A stretch of DNA of 44,697 nucleotides from NCBI GenBank assembly GCA_945900705.1, contig CAMDKJ010000003.1, forward strand, positions 1 through 44,697, written 5' to 3'. The notes beneath the pieces were generated by a model. That model did no database searches. It was given only the letters and a program-made list of their open reading frames with translations, and was not told the DNA's origin. Positions 5,519 through 14,241 of the stretch are shown one piece after another. The stretch comes from Bifidobacterium breve. Its GTDB lineage: Bacteria; Actinomycetota; Actinomycetes; S36-B12. How positions within the stretch are numbered: the first letter of the stretch is position 1; each line of letters opens with the position of its first letter. The translations under genes and the position numbers were made by a program.

Positions 5519-7318
5519 TTAGGTGTAAACCCGAAAACCGCGGCCAGTCTTACGCCCTAAGTAGCCGGCGGTAACCAGATGCTCAAGCCTCGGAGCCGGG
5601 GCGAACCCGCGTTCGCGAAATTCGCGATAAAGGGTCTGCTGGATAGCAAGTGAAACGTCAAGGCCAACTACGTCAAGTAGTTCGAATGGACCCATCGGGT
5701 AGCCACAGCCACGCTTCATGGCTAGGTCAATGTCGTCGGCATCGGCATAGTTCATTTCAAGCATACGGATGGCATCATTGAGATACGGGAAAAGCAGCGC
5801 GTTAACAATGAAGCCAGCACGGTCTGCGCAAACAACCGGGTGCTTGTCGATCCGCAGGCAGAGTTCACGCGAGGTTGCAATTACCTCGTCAGCGGTTGCG
5901 ACGGTGCTAACAATCTCGACCAGTTTCATAATTGTGGCCGGGTTGAAGAAGTGCAGGCCAACGACGTCCTGCGGCCTCGAGGTCGCCGCAGCCATTTCAA
6001 CTACCGGAAGGCTCGAGGTAGTGGTCGCCAAGATCACGCCCGGCTTGCATATTTCGTCAAGATTTTCAAAGAGAGCCAATTTGACCGATAACTCTTCAAC
6101 GATTGCTTCGACAACCATATCAACCTTGGCAAGATCATCAAGCCTGGTGGAGCCGACTAGATGCGCAAGTGCTGCATCGCGCCCAGCTTCGTCGAGCTTG
6201 CCACGCTGCACCGCCTTCTCGAGGGATTTTTCGATAGCCCCGTGTACAGCTTTAACTTTATCCTCGGTCCGAGCTACGTAGATAACATCAATGCCCGCTT
6301 TAGCAAAAACTTCGGCGATACCGGTGGCCATCGTGCCGCTTCCGATAACTCCTACCGAGTTAACCGTGCGAGTTGAGCCACTTGTTTGAGTTGGGTCAGG
6401 AGTTTGAGAATCGGCGACAACAACCGGTGAATGCTGTGCCTCATAGGTGTAGAAGCCGCGGCCAGATTTGCGGCCGCGTAACCCGGCGGTGACCATCTGC
6501 TTGATGATCGGCGACGGGGCATGGAGCCGGTCGCGGCCTTCTTTGTACATCGTGTCGAGGATCTCATAGGCGGTATCAAGCCCAATTAGGTCAAGCAGGG
6601 CCAACGGCCCCATCGGCAACCCGCAGCCAAGTCGCATTGAAGCATCAATATCTTCGCGCGTGGCGTATTTCTGTTCATACATCTTGACCGCATGGTTTAG
6701 GTAGCCAAATAGCAGCGCATTTGCGATGAACCCGGCCTTATCTCCAACAACAACCGGTTCTTTGCCGAGCCCGCGGGCGAACTCGGCGACCGCATCTACG
6801 ACTTCAGGTGAAGAAACCACGGTGCGAACAATTTCAACGAAAGCTTGTACCGGGGCCGGGTTAAAGAAGTGCAGGCCGACGACCTGCGAGGGCCGCCCGG
6901 TAGCCACGGAGATTTCAGTTACCGAAAGCGACGACGTATTGCTGGCCAGAATTGCATGAGGTGGGGTAATACCATCAAGGGCGGCGAATAAAGCACTCTT
7001 GATTTCCATACTTTCGGGTACGGCTTCAACCACGAGATCGACTTCGGATAATTCATTAAGGCTGGTCGTGAAAGTGATGCGCGCAAGCAGAGAGGTGCGC
7101 TCCTCCTCCGATAACTTGCCCTTCGCTACGGCCCTGGTGGTTGAGCCTTCGATGGTCTTAACACCCCGCGCCAGATCTACCTCGGTGGCCTCCACCGCCC
7201 AGACCCGCGCTCCGCTGCGGGCGATGACTTCGGCGATGCCCGCACCCATGGTGCCTAAGCCAATGACGCCGACTCTGGTAATCGAACCGGACGCGGAAGT
7301 GGTTGCTGAATTGCTCAT
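5519..7318 (-). CDS. 3-hydroxyacyl-CoA dehydrogenase, tandemly duplicated
   Basis: 599 residues made of two full 3-hydroxyacyl/3-hydroxybutyryl-CoA dehydrogenase units, about 15-293 and 321-599, joined by a Ser/Thr/Pro-rich linker. Each unit has an NAD-binding motif (GVIGLGTMGAG; GVIGSGTMATG), the catalytic-His segment GLHFFNP (His150 in unit 1) and a C-terminal dimerisation part ending in GRKSGRGF or GRKTGRGF. Both active sites look intact. It would oxidise L-3-hydroxyacyl-CoA to 3-oxoacyl-CoA. The usual length is about 285 residues for single-unit enzymes. The nearby MeaA suggests a role in acyl-CoA or C4 metabolism. Confidence 0.92.
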   Translation of the reverse strand: MSNSATTSASGSITRVGVIGLGTMGAGIAEVIARSGARVWAVEATEVDLARGVKTIEGSTTRAVAKGKLSEEERTSLLARITFTTSLNELSEVDLVVEAVPESMEIKSALFAALDGITPPHAILASNTSSLSVTEISVATGRPSQVVGLHFFNPAPVQAFVEIVRTVVSSPEVVDAVAEFARGLGKEPVVVGDKAGFIANALLFGYLNHAVKMYEQKYATREDIDASMRLGCGLPMGPLALLDLIGLDTAYEILDTMYKEGRDRLHAPSPIIKQMVTAGLRGRKSGRGFYTYEAQHSPVVVADSQTPDPTQTSGSTRTVNSVGVIGSGTMATGIAEVFAKAGIDVIYVARTEDKVKAVHGAIEKSLEKAVQRGKLDEAGRDAALAHLVGSTRLDDLAKVDMVVEAIVEELSVKLALFENLDEICKPGVILATTTSSLPVVEMAAATSRPQDVVGLHFFNPATIMKLVEIVSTVATADEVIATSRELCLRIDKHPVVCADRAGFIVNALLFPYLNDAIRMLEMNYADADDIDLAMKRGCGYPMGPFELLDVVGLDVSLAIQQTLYREFRERGFAPAPRLEHLVTAGYLGRKTGRGFRVYT

Positions 7319-7338
7319 GGGTGGATTCTGCCAGTTGA

Positions 7339-8022
7339 TCAGAACAGTCGAAGACTTGGATCAGCCGTGCCCAAAAGCCCGTCATAATCCAAAAGCACGC
7401 ACCTGATCCCGCGATCCTCCGCCAAGGTCCGGGCTTGAGGTTTGATCTCCTGGGCAGCAAATACCCCCAACACCGGGGCGAGCAACGCATCGCGGTTTAA
7501 GAGGGTCAAATACCGGGTTAATTGCTCGACCCCGTCGATCTCACCGCGCCGCTTGATCTCCACCGCCACCGTGGCCCCAGCGCCATCTCGGCAGAGCAAA
7601 TCAACGGGGCCAATGGGTGTTGGATACTCACGGCGAATCAACGTCCAACCGGCTCCCAGCACACTCACATGGGTTGCTAGCAGAGCTTGTAGCTGGGCCT
7701 CAACGCCCACCTTTTGGAGGCCCGGGTCAACCCCAAGGTCATGCTCGGTCTCAGAGATAATCTCGTGAATGGTGACCTGCAACTGCTCCCCGGCCTTATT
7801 TTCAACCACCCAGACAATGTCGGTATTTACTTCGCCCGCGCCCGGCTGAATCCGGATGGTGCACGGCGGGCTCATCCAATTTAACGGCTTATAAGAGCCG
7901 CCATCTGAGTGAATAAGGACGGAGCCATCGCCTTTAACCATGATCACTCGCACGGCTTCGGGTAGGTATGCGGTCAATCTACCGACATAGTTGACGGTGC
8001 AGCGCGCGATAACTATGCGCAC
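7339..8022 (-). CDS. nucS: Mismatch-specific endonuclease NucS (EndoMS)
   Basis: 227 residues, the usual actinobacterial length. The N-terminal half is the DNA-binding/dimerisation domain (VNYVGRL, DGSVLIHSDGGSYKPLNWM). The C-terminal half is a RecB-like nuclease with Asp141 (GPVDLLCRD), Glu155 and Lys157 (AVEIKRRG) as catalytic residues. The protein ends PSLRLF, which fits a sliding-clamp-binding motif. NucS replaces MutS/MutL in most actinobacteria and cuts both strands at G-T, G-G and T-T mismatches. The start overlaps the end of the upstream mutase gene by 10 bases. Confidence 0.93.
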   Translation of the reverse strand: MRIVIARCTVNYVGRLTAYLPEAVRVIMVKGDGSVLIHSDGGSYKPLNWMSPPCTIRIQPGAGEVNTDIVWVVENKAGEQLQVTIHEIISETEHDLGVDPGLQKVGVEAQLQALLATHVSVLGAGWTLIRREYPTPIGPVDLLCRDGAGATVAVEIKRRGEIDGVEQLTRYLTLLNRDALLAPVLGVFAAQEIKPQARTLAEDRGIRCVLLDYDGLLGTADPSLRLF

Positions 8023-10028
8023 GGATTTGGCAATGCCGGCATCGATTTCGCAGCACGGACAGTGTCGACGATGGCGCGCATAATCACGGTGGCGTCGTAA
8101 TCCTTCGGCGTAAACACCGCGGCCACCCCGCGCTCACGCAACCAGGTGGCGTCGGCGTCGGGAATGATGCCACCAACGACAACGGGCACCTCGCTTAGGC
8201 CGCGGGCTCGTAAGCCATCAACCACCGCAGGCACTAATGCTCGGTGTGATCCGGACAAAATAGATAGCCCGACGACGTCAACATCCTCGGCAACGGCCGC
8301 CGCCACGATCTGCTCAGGGGTCAACCGGATGCCCTGATAAATTACTTCGAATCCAGCGTCGCGGGCTCGCACCGCTATTTGCTCAGCGCCATTTGAGTGC
8401 CCGTCTAGGCCAGGCTTGCCAACAAGGAGGCGAAGTGGCGACCCACATTCGCGGGAAGTGATCTCGACCGCCTGCCGCACCTCGGCCAAATCCGAACTAA
8501 CCGACCCCACCACGCCGCTAATACCGGTTGGCGCCCGATACTCACCAAAAACCTCACGGAGGGTGGAAGTCCACTCACCGGTGGTGACACCGGCTCGGGC
8601 ACATTCGATGGTCGCACTCATCAAGTTCGCTGAAGTTCTAGCTTTCGCCTGTAGTTCGGCCAGTGCCGTCGCAACGCGGGTGTCATCGCGTGCGGCCCGC
8701 CAAGACTGAAGGTCCGCAATCGCCTGGGATTCAACTTCAGGATCAACAACAAGCACCGCCGAATCAAGATCAGCTAACAGCGGGCTGGCCTCGCTCTCTT
8801 GAAACGCATTAACTCCAACGACTATCTGCTCACCCGATTCAATTCGAGTGCGCCGCTCAGAGTGCGCTTGCACCATCTGCTGCTTCATATAGCCACTGTC
8901 AACCGCCGCGACCGCGCCACCTAGACCCAGCACATAGTCAAGTTCGGCGGTTGCCTCGGCAAGCATTTCAGTCACGATCTTTTCAACAACAACTGAGCCG
9001 GTGAAGAGATCGTCGTACTCCAGCAGATCGCTCTCGAATGCAAGTACTTGTTGAATGCGAAGTGACCACTGCTGATCCCACGGTCGCGGCAGACCTAATG
9101 CCTCGTTCCAGGTCGGCAGTTGGATCGCCCGCGCTCTGGCGTCCTTTGACATAGTGACAGCGAGCATCTCAAGAACTATTCGTTGCACATTGTTTTCAGG
9201 TTGCGACTCGGTCAAGCCCAGTGAATTAACCTGTACGCCGTATCTGAACCTGCGCTGGTCTGGGTTCTGCACTCCGTACCGATCCAAAGTAATGCGATCC
9301 CACATTTCAACGAACGCACGCATTTTGCACATTTCCTCGACGAAGCGCACCCCAGCATTAACGAAGAAGGAAATCCGGGCAACAACGTCACCGAAGTCAT
9401 CCGGGGCCACCTGCCCCGAATCGCGAACGGCATCCAATACCGCAATTGCGGTACTCAACGCATAGGCGATTTCTTGGACGGGAGTCGCCCCAGCCTCTTG
9501 CAGGTGGTAACTGCAGATATTTATCGGGTTCCATTTGGGAATGTTCTGCACCGTATAGGTGACCATGTCCGTGGTCAACCGCAAGGATGGCCCTGGTGGA
9601 AAAACGTAGGTGCCGCGCGATAGATACTCCTTGATGATGTCGTTCTGGGTTGTGCCCTGCAATAAGTTGGCCGGTACGCCAGCGTCTTCGGCGGCAACCA
9701 CGTACAGGGCTAACATCCACATCGCAGTTGCATTGATGGTCATGGAGGTATTCATTTTGTCGAGTGGGATGGCATCTAATAGCATCCGCATATTGCCTAA
9801 GTGCGCAATCGGTACCCCAACTTTGCCAACCTCGCCAAGGGCCATCGGCGAATCCGGGTCGTAACCGGTTTGGGTGGGCAGATCAAATGCCACCGACAGC
9901 CCGGTCTGCCCCTTGGCTAAATTGCGCCGATACAGGGCATTGGACTCACCCGGTGAAGAGTGACCGGCATATGTCCGGATTAACCAAGGTTTGTCCTTGC
10001 GGCGCGAGTTGTCCTTCGAGGCGGTCAC
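8013..10028 (-). CDS. meaA: Ethylmalonyl-CoA/methylmalonyl-CoA mutase family protein MeaA
   Basis: 671 residues from the GTG at 10028 (VTASKDNSRRKDKPWL). A longer frame to 10277 adds only Arg-rich sequence and would overlap the divergent gene. The N-terminal TIM barrel has RTYAGHSSPGESN, SVAFDLPTQTGYDPD and KWNPINICSYHLQEAGA. The C-terminal cobalamin-binding domain has GKPGLDGHSNGAEQ, which contains the DxHxxG motif. This single-chain form matches Streptomyces MeaA, an ethylmalonyl-CoA mutase that isomerises ethylmalonyl-CoA to methylsuccinyl-CoA with adenosylcobalamin. No crotonyl-CoA carboxylase/reductase is in the window. An adenosyltransferase gene lies 1.7 kb away. Confidence 0.9.
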   Translation of the reverse strand: MTASKDNSRRKDKPWLIRTYAGHSSPGESNALYRRNLAKGQTGLSVAFDLPTQTGYDPDSPMALGEVGKVGVPIAHLGNMRMLLDAIPLDKMNTSMTINATAMWMLALYVVAAEDAGVPANLLQGTTQNDIIKEYLSRGTYVFPPGPSLRLTTDMVTYTVQNIPKWNPINICSYHLQEAGATPVQEIAYALSTAIAVLDAVRDSGQVAPDDFGDVVARISFFVNAGVRFVEEMCKMRAFVEMWDRITLDRYGVQNPDQRRFRYGVQVNSLGLTESQPENNVQRIVLEMLAVTMSKDARARAIQLPTWNEALGLPRPWDQQWSLRIQQVLAFESDLLEYDDLFTGSVVVEKIVTEMLAEATAELDYVLGLGGAVAAVDSGYMKQQMVQAHSERRTRIESGEQIVVGVNAFQESEASPLLADLDSAVLVVDPEVESQAIADLQSWRAARDDTRVATALAELQAKARTSANLMSATIECARAGVTTGEWTSTLREVFGEYRAPTGISGVVGSVSSDLAEVRQAVEITSRECGSPLRLLVGKPGLDGHSNGAEQIAVRARDAGFEVIYQGIRLTPEQIVAAAVAEDVDVVGLSILSGSHRALVPAVVDGLRARGLSEVPVVVGGIIPDADATWLRERGVAAVFTPKDYDATVIMRAIVDTVRAAKSMPALPNPCA

Positions 10029-10099
10029 CCGGTAAGGGTAGCGAGGCCCAGAACCGAGGTCACCGTGCGGGAACGCCCAAAGTGGGTGAGACTTGCGGC

Positions 10100-10426
10100 G
10101 TGCCCTCCTGGAATGCCTACTCCTTCGCTTTTGGACCCGTAATCGCCGTGCTGGGAATCTTGGTACTCGTCTTGATCCTGCGCTGGGCTTTTGGCCGTGG
10201 CTCCTCCGTGGTTGCTGGCCCGGCGCGTTCTGGCCCCCCTTCTGAGTACGGAATGTTGATCGCCATCGCCTCACCAAGTACCTATATCGAAGGGGAAATC
10301 TGGCGCCGGGGGCTCCAAGAGGCTGGACTGCGGGCGAATCTGGCTCAAACTAACGAGGGCCCAAGGTTGATGGTGTGGCCCGCGGATGTCGAAACCGCCA
10401 AAAAGGTATTAGCTCGCATTAAGTAA
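10100..10426 (+). CDS. Small membrane protein with DUF2007-like domain
   Basis: A 108-residue protein from the GTG at 10100. The frame extends upstream to 9764, but that part is antisense to meaA. Residues about 8-30 form one hydrophobic helix (FGPVIAVLGILVLVLILRW). The soluble part (LIAIASPSTYIEGEIW, GLRANLAQTNEGPRLMVW, VETAKKVLA) resembles DUF2007, a small ferredoxin-like fold. It is divergent from meaA (71-bp gap), and its 3' end overlaps the murA end (10419) convergently by eight bases. Function unknown. Confidence 0.65.
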   Translation: MPSWNAYSFAFGPVIAVLGILVLVLILRWAFGRGSSVVAGPARSGPPSEYGMLIAIASPSTYIEGEIWRRGLQEAGLRANLAQTNEGPRLMVWPADVETAKKVLARIK

Positions 10427-11696
10427 AAAGCGACTCGGCCTCAATTCGTTCAACTTGGGCGCCGAGCTCACGTAGTGCCGGTACCAAGTCGGCATAACCG
10501 CGATCAATATGCGAAACCCCGTAGATGGTCGTGGTGCCATCGGCTACCAAGCCAGCGAGCACCAAGCCAGCTCCCGCGCGAATATCGGTCGCCTCGACCG
10601 GTGCACCGGATAAATGTGAGCGGCCTCGAACCAAAGCATGATGACCATCGGTTCGCACATCGGCGCCGAGCCGGGCTAACTCCTGGACGAAGCGAAAGCG
10701 CGCTTCGAAGAGATTTTCGGTAACCAGAGCGGCGCCACTAGCGATGGCATTTAGCGCGATGAACTGTGGTTGCAGGTCGGTCGGGAACCCCGGATACGGC
10801 AAAGTGACAACATCGACGGCCAAGGGCCGGTTGTCCATGACCACCCGGAAACCGCCAGCGACATGACTCACCTGAGCACCCGCACTAACTAGTTTGTCTA
10901 GGGCCGCCTCTAGGTGGGCTGGATTCGCGTTCAATACCGTGACATCGCCTTGAGTCATCGCGGCTGCTACCGCCCAGGTACCTGCAACGATGCGATCACT
11001 GACCGTGCAATGCGCCACCGGCTCTAATTGCTCAACGCCTTCGATGGTTAAAGTGGAGGTACCTTCACCGTCAATCGATGCACCCATGTTGATGAGCATC
11101 TGACATATATCAACTATCTCTGGCTCGCGGGCCGCATTGTCGATTACCGTGACACCGTTGGCGGTTACAGCGGCCATTAATATCGTTTCAGTCGCCCCGA
11201 CACTCGGGAAGTCGAGCCAAATTGACCCACCCGTTAATCGCTGCTGGGTCGAGGCAATTAGGTAGCCATGGTCATTGGTGACTTCAGCACCCAATTTCCG
11301 CAAGCCCGCTATATGCATGTCAAGCCCGCGCGAGCCAATGTTGTCGCCACCGGGCAATGCCACATCCGCCGCACCACATCGAGCCAGTAGTGGGCCCAGA
11401 ACGCAAATTGACGCACGCATTCGTCGCACGAGGTCATAGTCGGCTCGGTGGGCCAATATTTCAGGAACCGTGATACTTACTCGCCGAGCAGGGCCATCGT
11501 GGTCGACTTCACATCCGAGGCGACGCAGTAACTCCGCCATAATCTCAACATCCAAGATGTCGGGCACCTCGGTCAATGTCGTGGTGCCCTCAGCCAATAG
11601 GGAGGCCGCCATGAGTTTCAAGACGGAATTCTTCGCGCCGGTCACCCGCACGGTGCCGAACAGGTGTTGCCCGCCGGTGATACTCAAGACCTCCAC
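10419..11696 (-). CDS. murA: UDP-N-acetylglucosamine 1-carboxyvinyltransferase MurA
   Basis: First committed step of peptidoglycan synthesis, transferring enolpyruvyl from PEP to UDP-GlcNAc in the cytosol. From the GTG at 11696 the protein has 425 residues, the usual length. Lys22 (TGAKNS) is the substrate-binding lysine. The PEP loop reads LPGGDNIGSRGLDMH, so Asp118 stands where most bacteria have the fosfomycin-reactive Cys. The frame is open to 11762, but that start would overlap the start codon of the divergent adenosyltransferase gene. The same pair, adenosyltransferase and murA, occurs next to the ATP synthase operon in Mycobacterium. Confidence 0.93.
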   Translation of the reverse strand: MEVLSITGGQHLFGTVRVTGAKNSVLKLMAASLLAEGTTTLTEVPDILDVEIMAELLRRLGCEVDHDGPARRVSITVPEILAHRADYDLVRRMRASICVLGPLLARCGAADVALPGGDNIGSRGLDMHIAGLRKLGAEVTNDHGYLIASTQQRLTGGSIWLDFPSVGATETILMAAVTANGVTVIDNAAREPEIVDICQMLINMGASIDGEGTSTLTIEGVEQLEPVAHCTVSDRIVAGTWAVAAAMTQGDVTVLNANPAHLEAALDKLVSAGAQVSHVAGGFRVVMDNRPLAVDVVTLPYPGFPTDLQPQFIALNAIASGAALVTENLFEARFRFVQELARLGADVRTDGHHALVRGRSHLSGAPVEATDIRAGAGLVLAGLVADGTTTIYGVSHIDRGYADLVPALRELGAQVERIEAESLFT

Positions 11697-11710
11697 GTAC
11701 GAATCGTACG
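11696..11710. promoter_or_regulatory. Perfect 15-bp palindrome at the murA start
   Basis: CGTACGA-A-TCGTACG is a perfect dyad with 7-bp arms. Its first base is the first base of the murA GTG, and it lies 50 bp from the divergent adenosyltransferase start. It could be an operator for either gene. If murA started further upstream it would merely be coding sequence. Confidence 0.3.
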
Positions 11711-11760
11711 AGCGCTGGCCGTGAATGTGGCATAGGGTCTGATAAAGCAAAGGAGCCCCC

Positions 11761-12336
11761 ATGGTTAACCTGACCAGGATTTACACCCGCACCGGAGATG
11801 ACGGCACTACCTCACTCGGGGATATGAGCCGGACCGGCAAGAACGACCCGCGCCTGAAGGCCTACGCCGATGTCGATGAGGCCAACTGTGCAATCGGGAT
11901 GGTCCTTGCGGCTACCACACTGCCCGAGGAGATCCAAGCCTTGCTCCTGCGTATACAAAATGACCTATTTGATGTTGGCGCTGACCTGTGCACCCCGGTG
12001 ATTGATAACCCGGTGCACGAACCACTGCGGGTAACCCAGGACTACGTTGACTATTTAGAACAATCCTGTGACAAATACAACGACCAACTTGACCCGCTGC
12101 GTTCATTTATTTTGCCCGGGGGTACCACCGCGGCCGCCCAGCTGCATGTGGCTCGCACGGTGGCACGGCGAGCCGAGAGGTCTATTTGGGCCGCCTTGGA
12201 CACCTATCACGGCGGCATGAATAAACTAACCGCAACATATGTCAACCGACTTAGTGACCTGCTCTTCATTCTCGCGCGCTTCGCCAATAAAGGAGCCGGT
12301 GGCGACGTGTTGTGGCAACCGGGAGTAAACCGCTAG
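11761..12336 (+). CDS. ATP:cob(I)alamin adenosyltransferase, PduO type
   Basis: 191 residues. Motifs are TRIYTRTGDDGTTSLGD (ATP-binding N-terminus), LKAYADVDEANCAIG, LHVARTVARRAERS and NRLSDLLFILAR, all typical of the PduO/MMAB trimeric family. It makes adenosylcobalamin from cob(I)alamin, the cofactor of MeaA encoded nearby. AAGGAG stands 6 nt before the ATG. It is divergent from murA. In Mycobacterium a DUF2550 gene lies between atpC and this gene; here only 27 bp separate their ends. Confidence 0.92.
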   Translation: MVNLTRIYTRTGDDGTTSLGDMSRTGKNDPRLKAYADVDEANCAIGMVLAATTLPEEIQALLLRIQNDLFDVGADLCTPVIDNPVHEPLRVTQDYVDYLEQSCDKYNDQLDPLRSFILPGGTTAAAQLHVARTVARRAERSIWAALDTYHGGMNKLTATYVNRLSDLLFILARFANKGAGGDVLWQPGVNR

Positions 12337-12363
12337 TCGATCGGGCTGGCGCTACTGCTTTTC

Positions 12364-12729
12364 TCAGTCGAGTTGTCCGAGTGCTCGCAACCTAGCTCGG
12401 CCGCGAGCGGAGGTGCGAGGATCATCCGATGCGGCGTCAGCCTTGGCGGCGTCAGCGTCAATCTCTGATTCAAACTCCGCCGACTCAGCCAAAATGGTCA
12501 CGCCGCTCTCGGTCACCGAGAGGTAGCCCCCATCAACGGCAATGCGCAGGTCATCCTCACCCTCGCGCTCCACCCGAACCATTGCATCGTCAACCAGTTG
12601 GGCCACAACGGGGATATGCCGAGGCAGGATCCCGATCTCGCCAGAGGTCGTGCGCGTGAACAGGAAGGTCGCCTTGCCAGACCAGATCTTGCGTTCGACA
12701 GCGACTATCGTTACATCCAATTCGGCCAT
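12364..12729 (-). CDS. atpC: ATP synthase epsilon subunit
   Basis: 121 residues and the last gene of the atp operon. The N-terminal beta-sandwich is recognisable by the segments ERKIWSGKATFLFTRTTSGE, IGILPRHIP and VDGGYLSV. The C-terminal helical part is short and Ala/Asp-rich and ends RARLRALGQLD. Epsilon links gamma to the c-ring and can inhibit ATP hydrolysis. Mycobacterial epsilon subunits also have a shortened C-terminus. It lies 33 bp after atpD. Confidence 0.93.
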   Translation of the reverse strand: MAELDVTIVAVERKIWSGKATFLFTRTTSGEIGILPRHIPVVAQLVDDAMVRVEREGEDDLRIAVDGGYLSVTESGVTILAESAEFESEIDADAAKADAASDDPRTSARGRARLRALGQLD

Positions 12730-12762
12730 CTCATAGCACCCTTCGACTCAGCCAAGTCCGCA

Positions 12763-14217
12763 TCACAAAGTAACGCCGTAACTCAAGGCTTTCTTCGCCA
12801 AATCGTCAAGGCCACCGATCAGGAAGAACGCTTGCTCCGGAACATGGTCGAAATCGCCCTTGCAAAGCCGGCCGAACGCCTCGATATTTTCTTTCAAGGG
12901 CACCGTGGAGCCAGGCTGGCCGGTGAACTGCTCAGCAGCCATCATGTTCTGGCTGAGGAAGCGTTCAATGCGGCGGGCCCTGTTGACCAACTGCTTGTCT
13001 TCCTCGGACAATTCATCGATACCGAGAATCGCGATGATGTCTTGGAGATCCTTGTAACGCTGCAAGATCCGGATGACCTCCTGGGCCACCCGATAATGCT
13101 CCTCACCCAAGATTGCCGGGTCGAGAATCGTCGAGCTGGAAGCCAACGGATCGACCGCGGGGAAAATACCCTTGGAGAACACCTTGCGAGATAGCTCGGT
13201 GGTGGCATCGAGGTGCGCGAAGGTCGTGGCCGGGGCCGGGTCGGTGTAGTCATCGGCCGGCACGTATACCGCCTGCATAGAGGTGATGGATCGTCCGCGA
13301 ACCGAGGTGATTCGCTCCTGCAACTGGCCCATCTCGTCAGCCAGGGTCGGCTGGTAGCCCACCGCCGATGGCATCCGGCCGAGCAAAGTGGATACCTCAG
13401 AGCCCGCCTGGGTGAACCTGAAGATGTTGTCAATGAATAGCAGCACATCCTGCTTTTGTACGTCGCGGAAGTACTCCGCCATGGTCAGGGCCGAGAGTGC
13501 AACGCGCATGCGGGTGCCCGGCGGCTCATCCATCTGGCCGAAGACCAAGGCCGTGTCTTTGAGGACATTTGCATCGCGCAACTCCACCCAAAGGTCATTG
13601 CCCTCGCGGGTACGCTCCCCTACCCCGGCGAACACCGAGGTGCCACCGAAGTTACGTGCGATGCGATTGATCATCTCTTGGATGAGCACCGTCTTGCCCA
13701 CTCCAGCGCCGCCGAATAGCGCGATCTTGCCGCCTCGAACATATGGCGTGAGCAGATCCACGACCTTAAGGCCGGTCTCGAGCATCTCCGTGCGTGGCTC
13801 GAGCTCATCAAAGTTGGGCGGGGGGCGATGGATTGGCCATCTTTCGAATTCAGCTCCGTAGCCGGGTTCGTCAAGGCACTGCCCGAGGGTGTTCCACACG
13901 TACCCCTTAACACCGTCACCTACTGGCACCGTCAGTGGACCACCAGTATCGATCACCTCGGCACCACGCACTAGGCCGTCAGTGGGCTGCATTGAGATCG
14001 TGCGCACGAGGCTGTCACCGAGGTGCTGTGCCACCTCAAGAGTGACCGTCTTGGCCATTGGGCCGTACGTGATCTCGACGCGCAGCGCGTTGAACAACTC
14101 AGGCACCGAGCCGCGAGGGAACTCTACGTCAACCACGGGACCGGTGATGCGAACCACGCGTCCAGCTGTGTCGAGGGTGCTGCTGAAATTACCATCAGTC
14201 TCTTGGGTGGCGGTCAT
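12763..14217 (-). CDS. atpD: ATP synthase beta subunit
   Basis: 484 residues from ATG 14217 (MTATQETDG), which has AGAGG just upstream. A GTG four codons earlier (14229) is also possible. The catalytic subunit has the Walker A motif FGGAGVGKTV, FAGVGERTREGNDLW, the Walker B segment LLFIDNIFRFTQAGSE and the DELSEED-region equivalent DELSEEDK. It alternates with alpha in the F1 head and carries the catalytic nucleotide sites. Confidence 0.97.
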   Translation of the reverse strand: MTATQETDGNFSSTLDTAGRVVRITGPVVDVEFPRGSVPELFNALRVEITYGPMAKTVTLEVAQHLGDSLVRTISMQPTDGLVRGAEVIDTGGPLTVPVGDGVKGYVWNTLGQCLDEPGYGAEFERWPIHRPPPNFDELEPRTEMLETGLKVVDLLTPYVRGGKIALFGGAGVGKTVLIQEMINRIARNFGGTSVFAGVGERTREGNDLWVELRDANVLKDTALVFGQMDEPPGTRMRVALSALTMAEYFRDVQKQDVLLFIDNIFRFTQAGSEVSTLLGRMPSAVGYQPTLADEMGQLQERITSVRGRSITSMQAVYVPADDYTDPAPATTFAHLDATTELSRKVFSKGIFPAVDPLASSSTILDPAILGEEHYRVAQEVIRILQRYKDLQDIIAILGIDELSEEDKQLVNRARRIERFLSQNMMAAEQFTGQPGSTVPLKENIEAFGRLCKGDFDHVPEQAFFLIGGLDDLAKKALSYGVTL

Positions 14218-14241
14218 GGTCCTCTTCACTTCCTTCGTGAT

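Noticed and set aside
9764..10099. Long upstream start for the DUF2007-like gene
   Set aside because: The extra part is antisense to meaA and shows no protein-like features; the membrane helix begins just after GTG 10100.
10029..10277. N-terminal extension of MeaA
   Set aside because: Arg-rich and unlike any MeaA; it would overlap the divergent DUF2007-like gene. GTG 10028 gives the family length.
12337..12363. DUF2550 gene between atpC and the adenosyltransferase, as in Mycobacterium
   Set aside because: Only 27 bp lie between these genes, so the gene is absent here.
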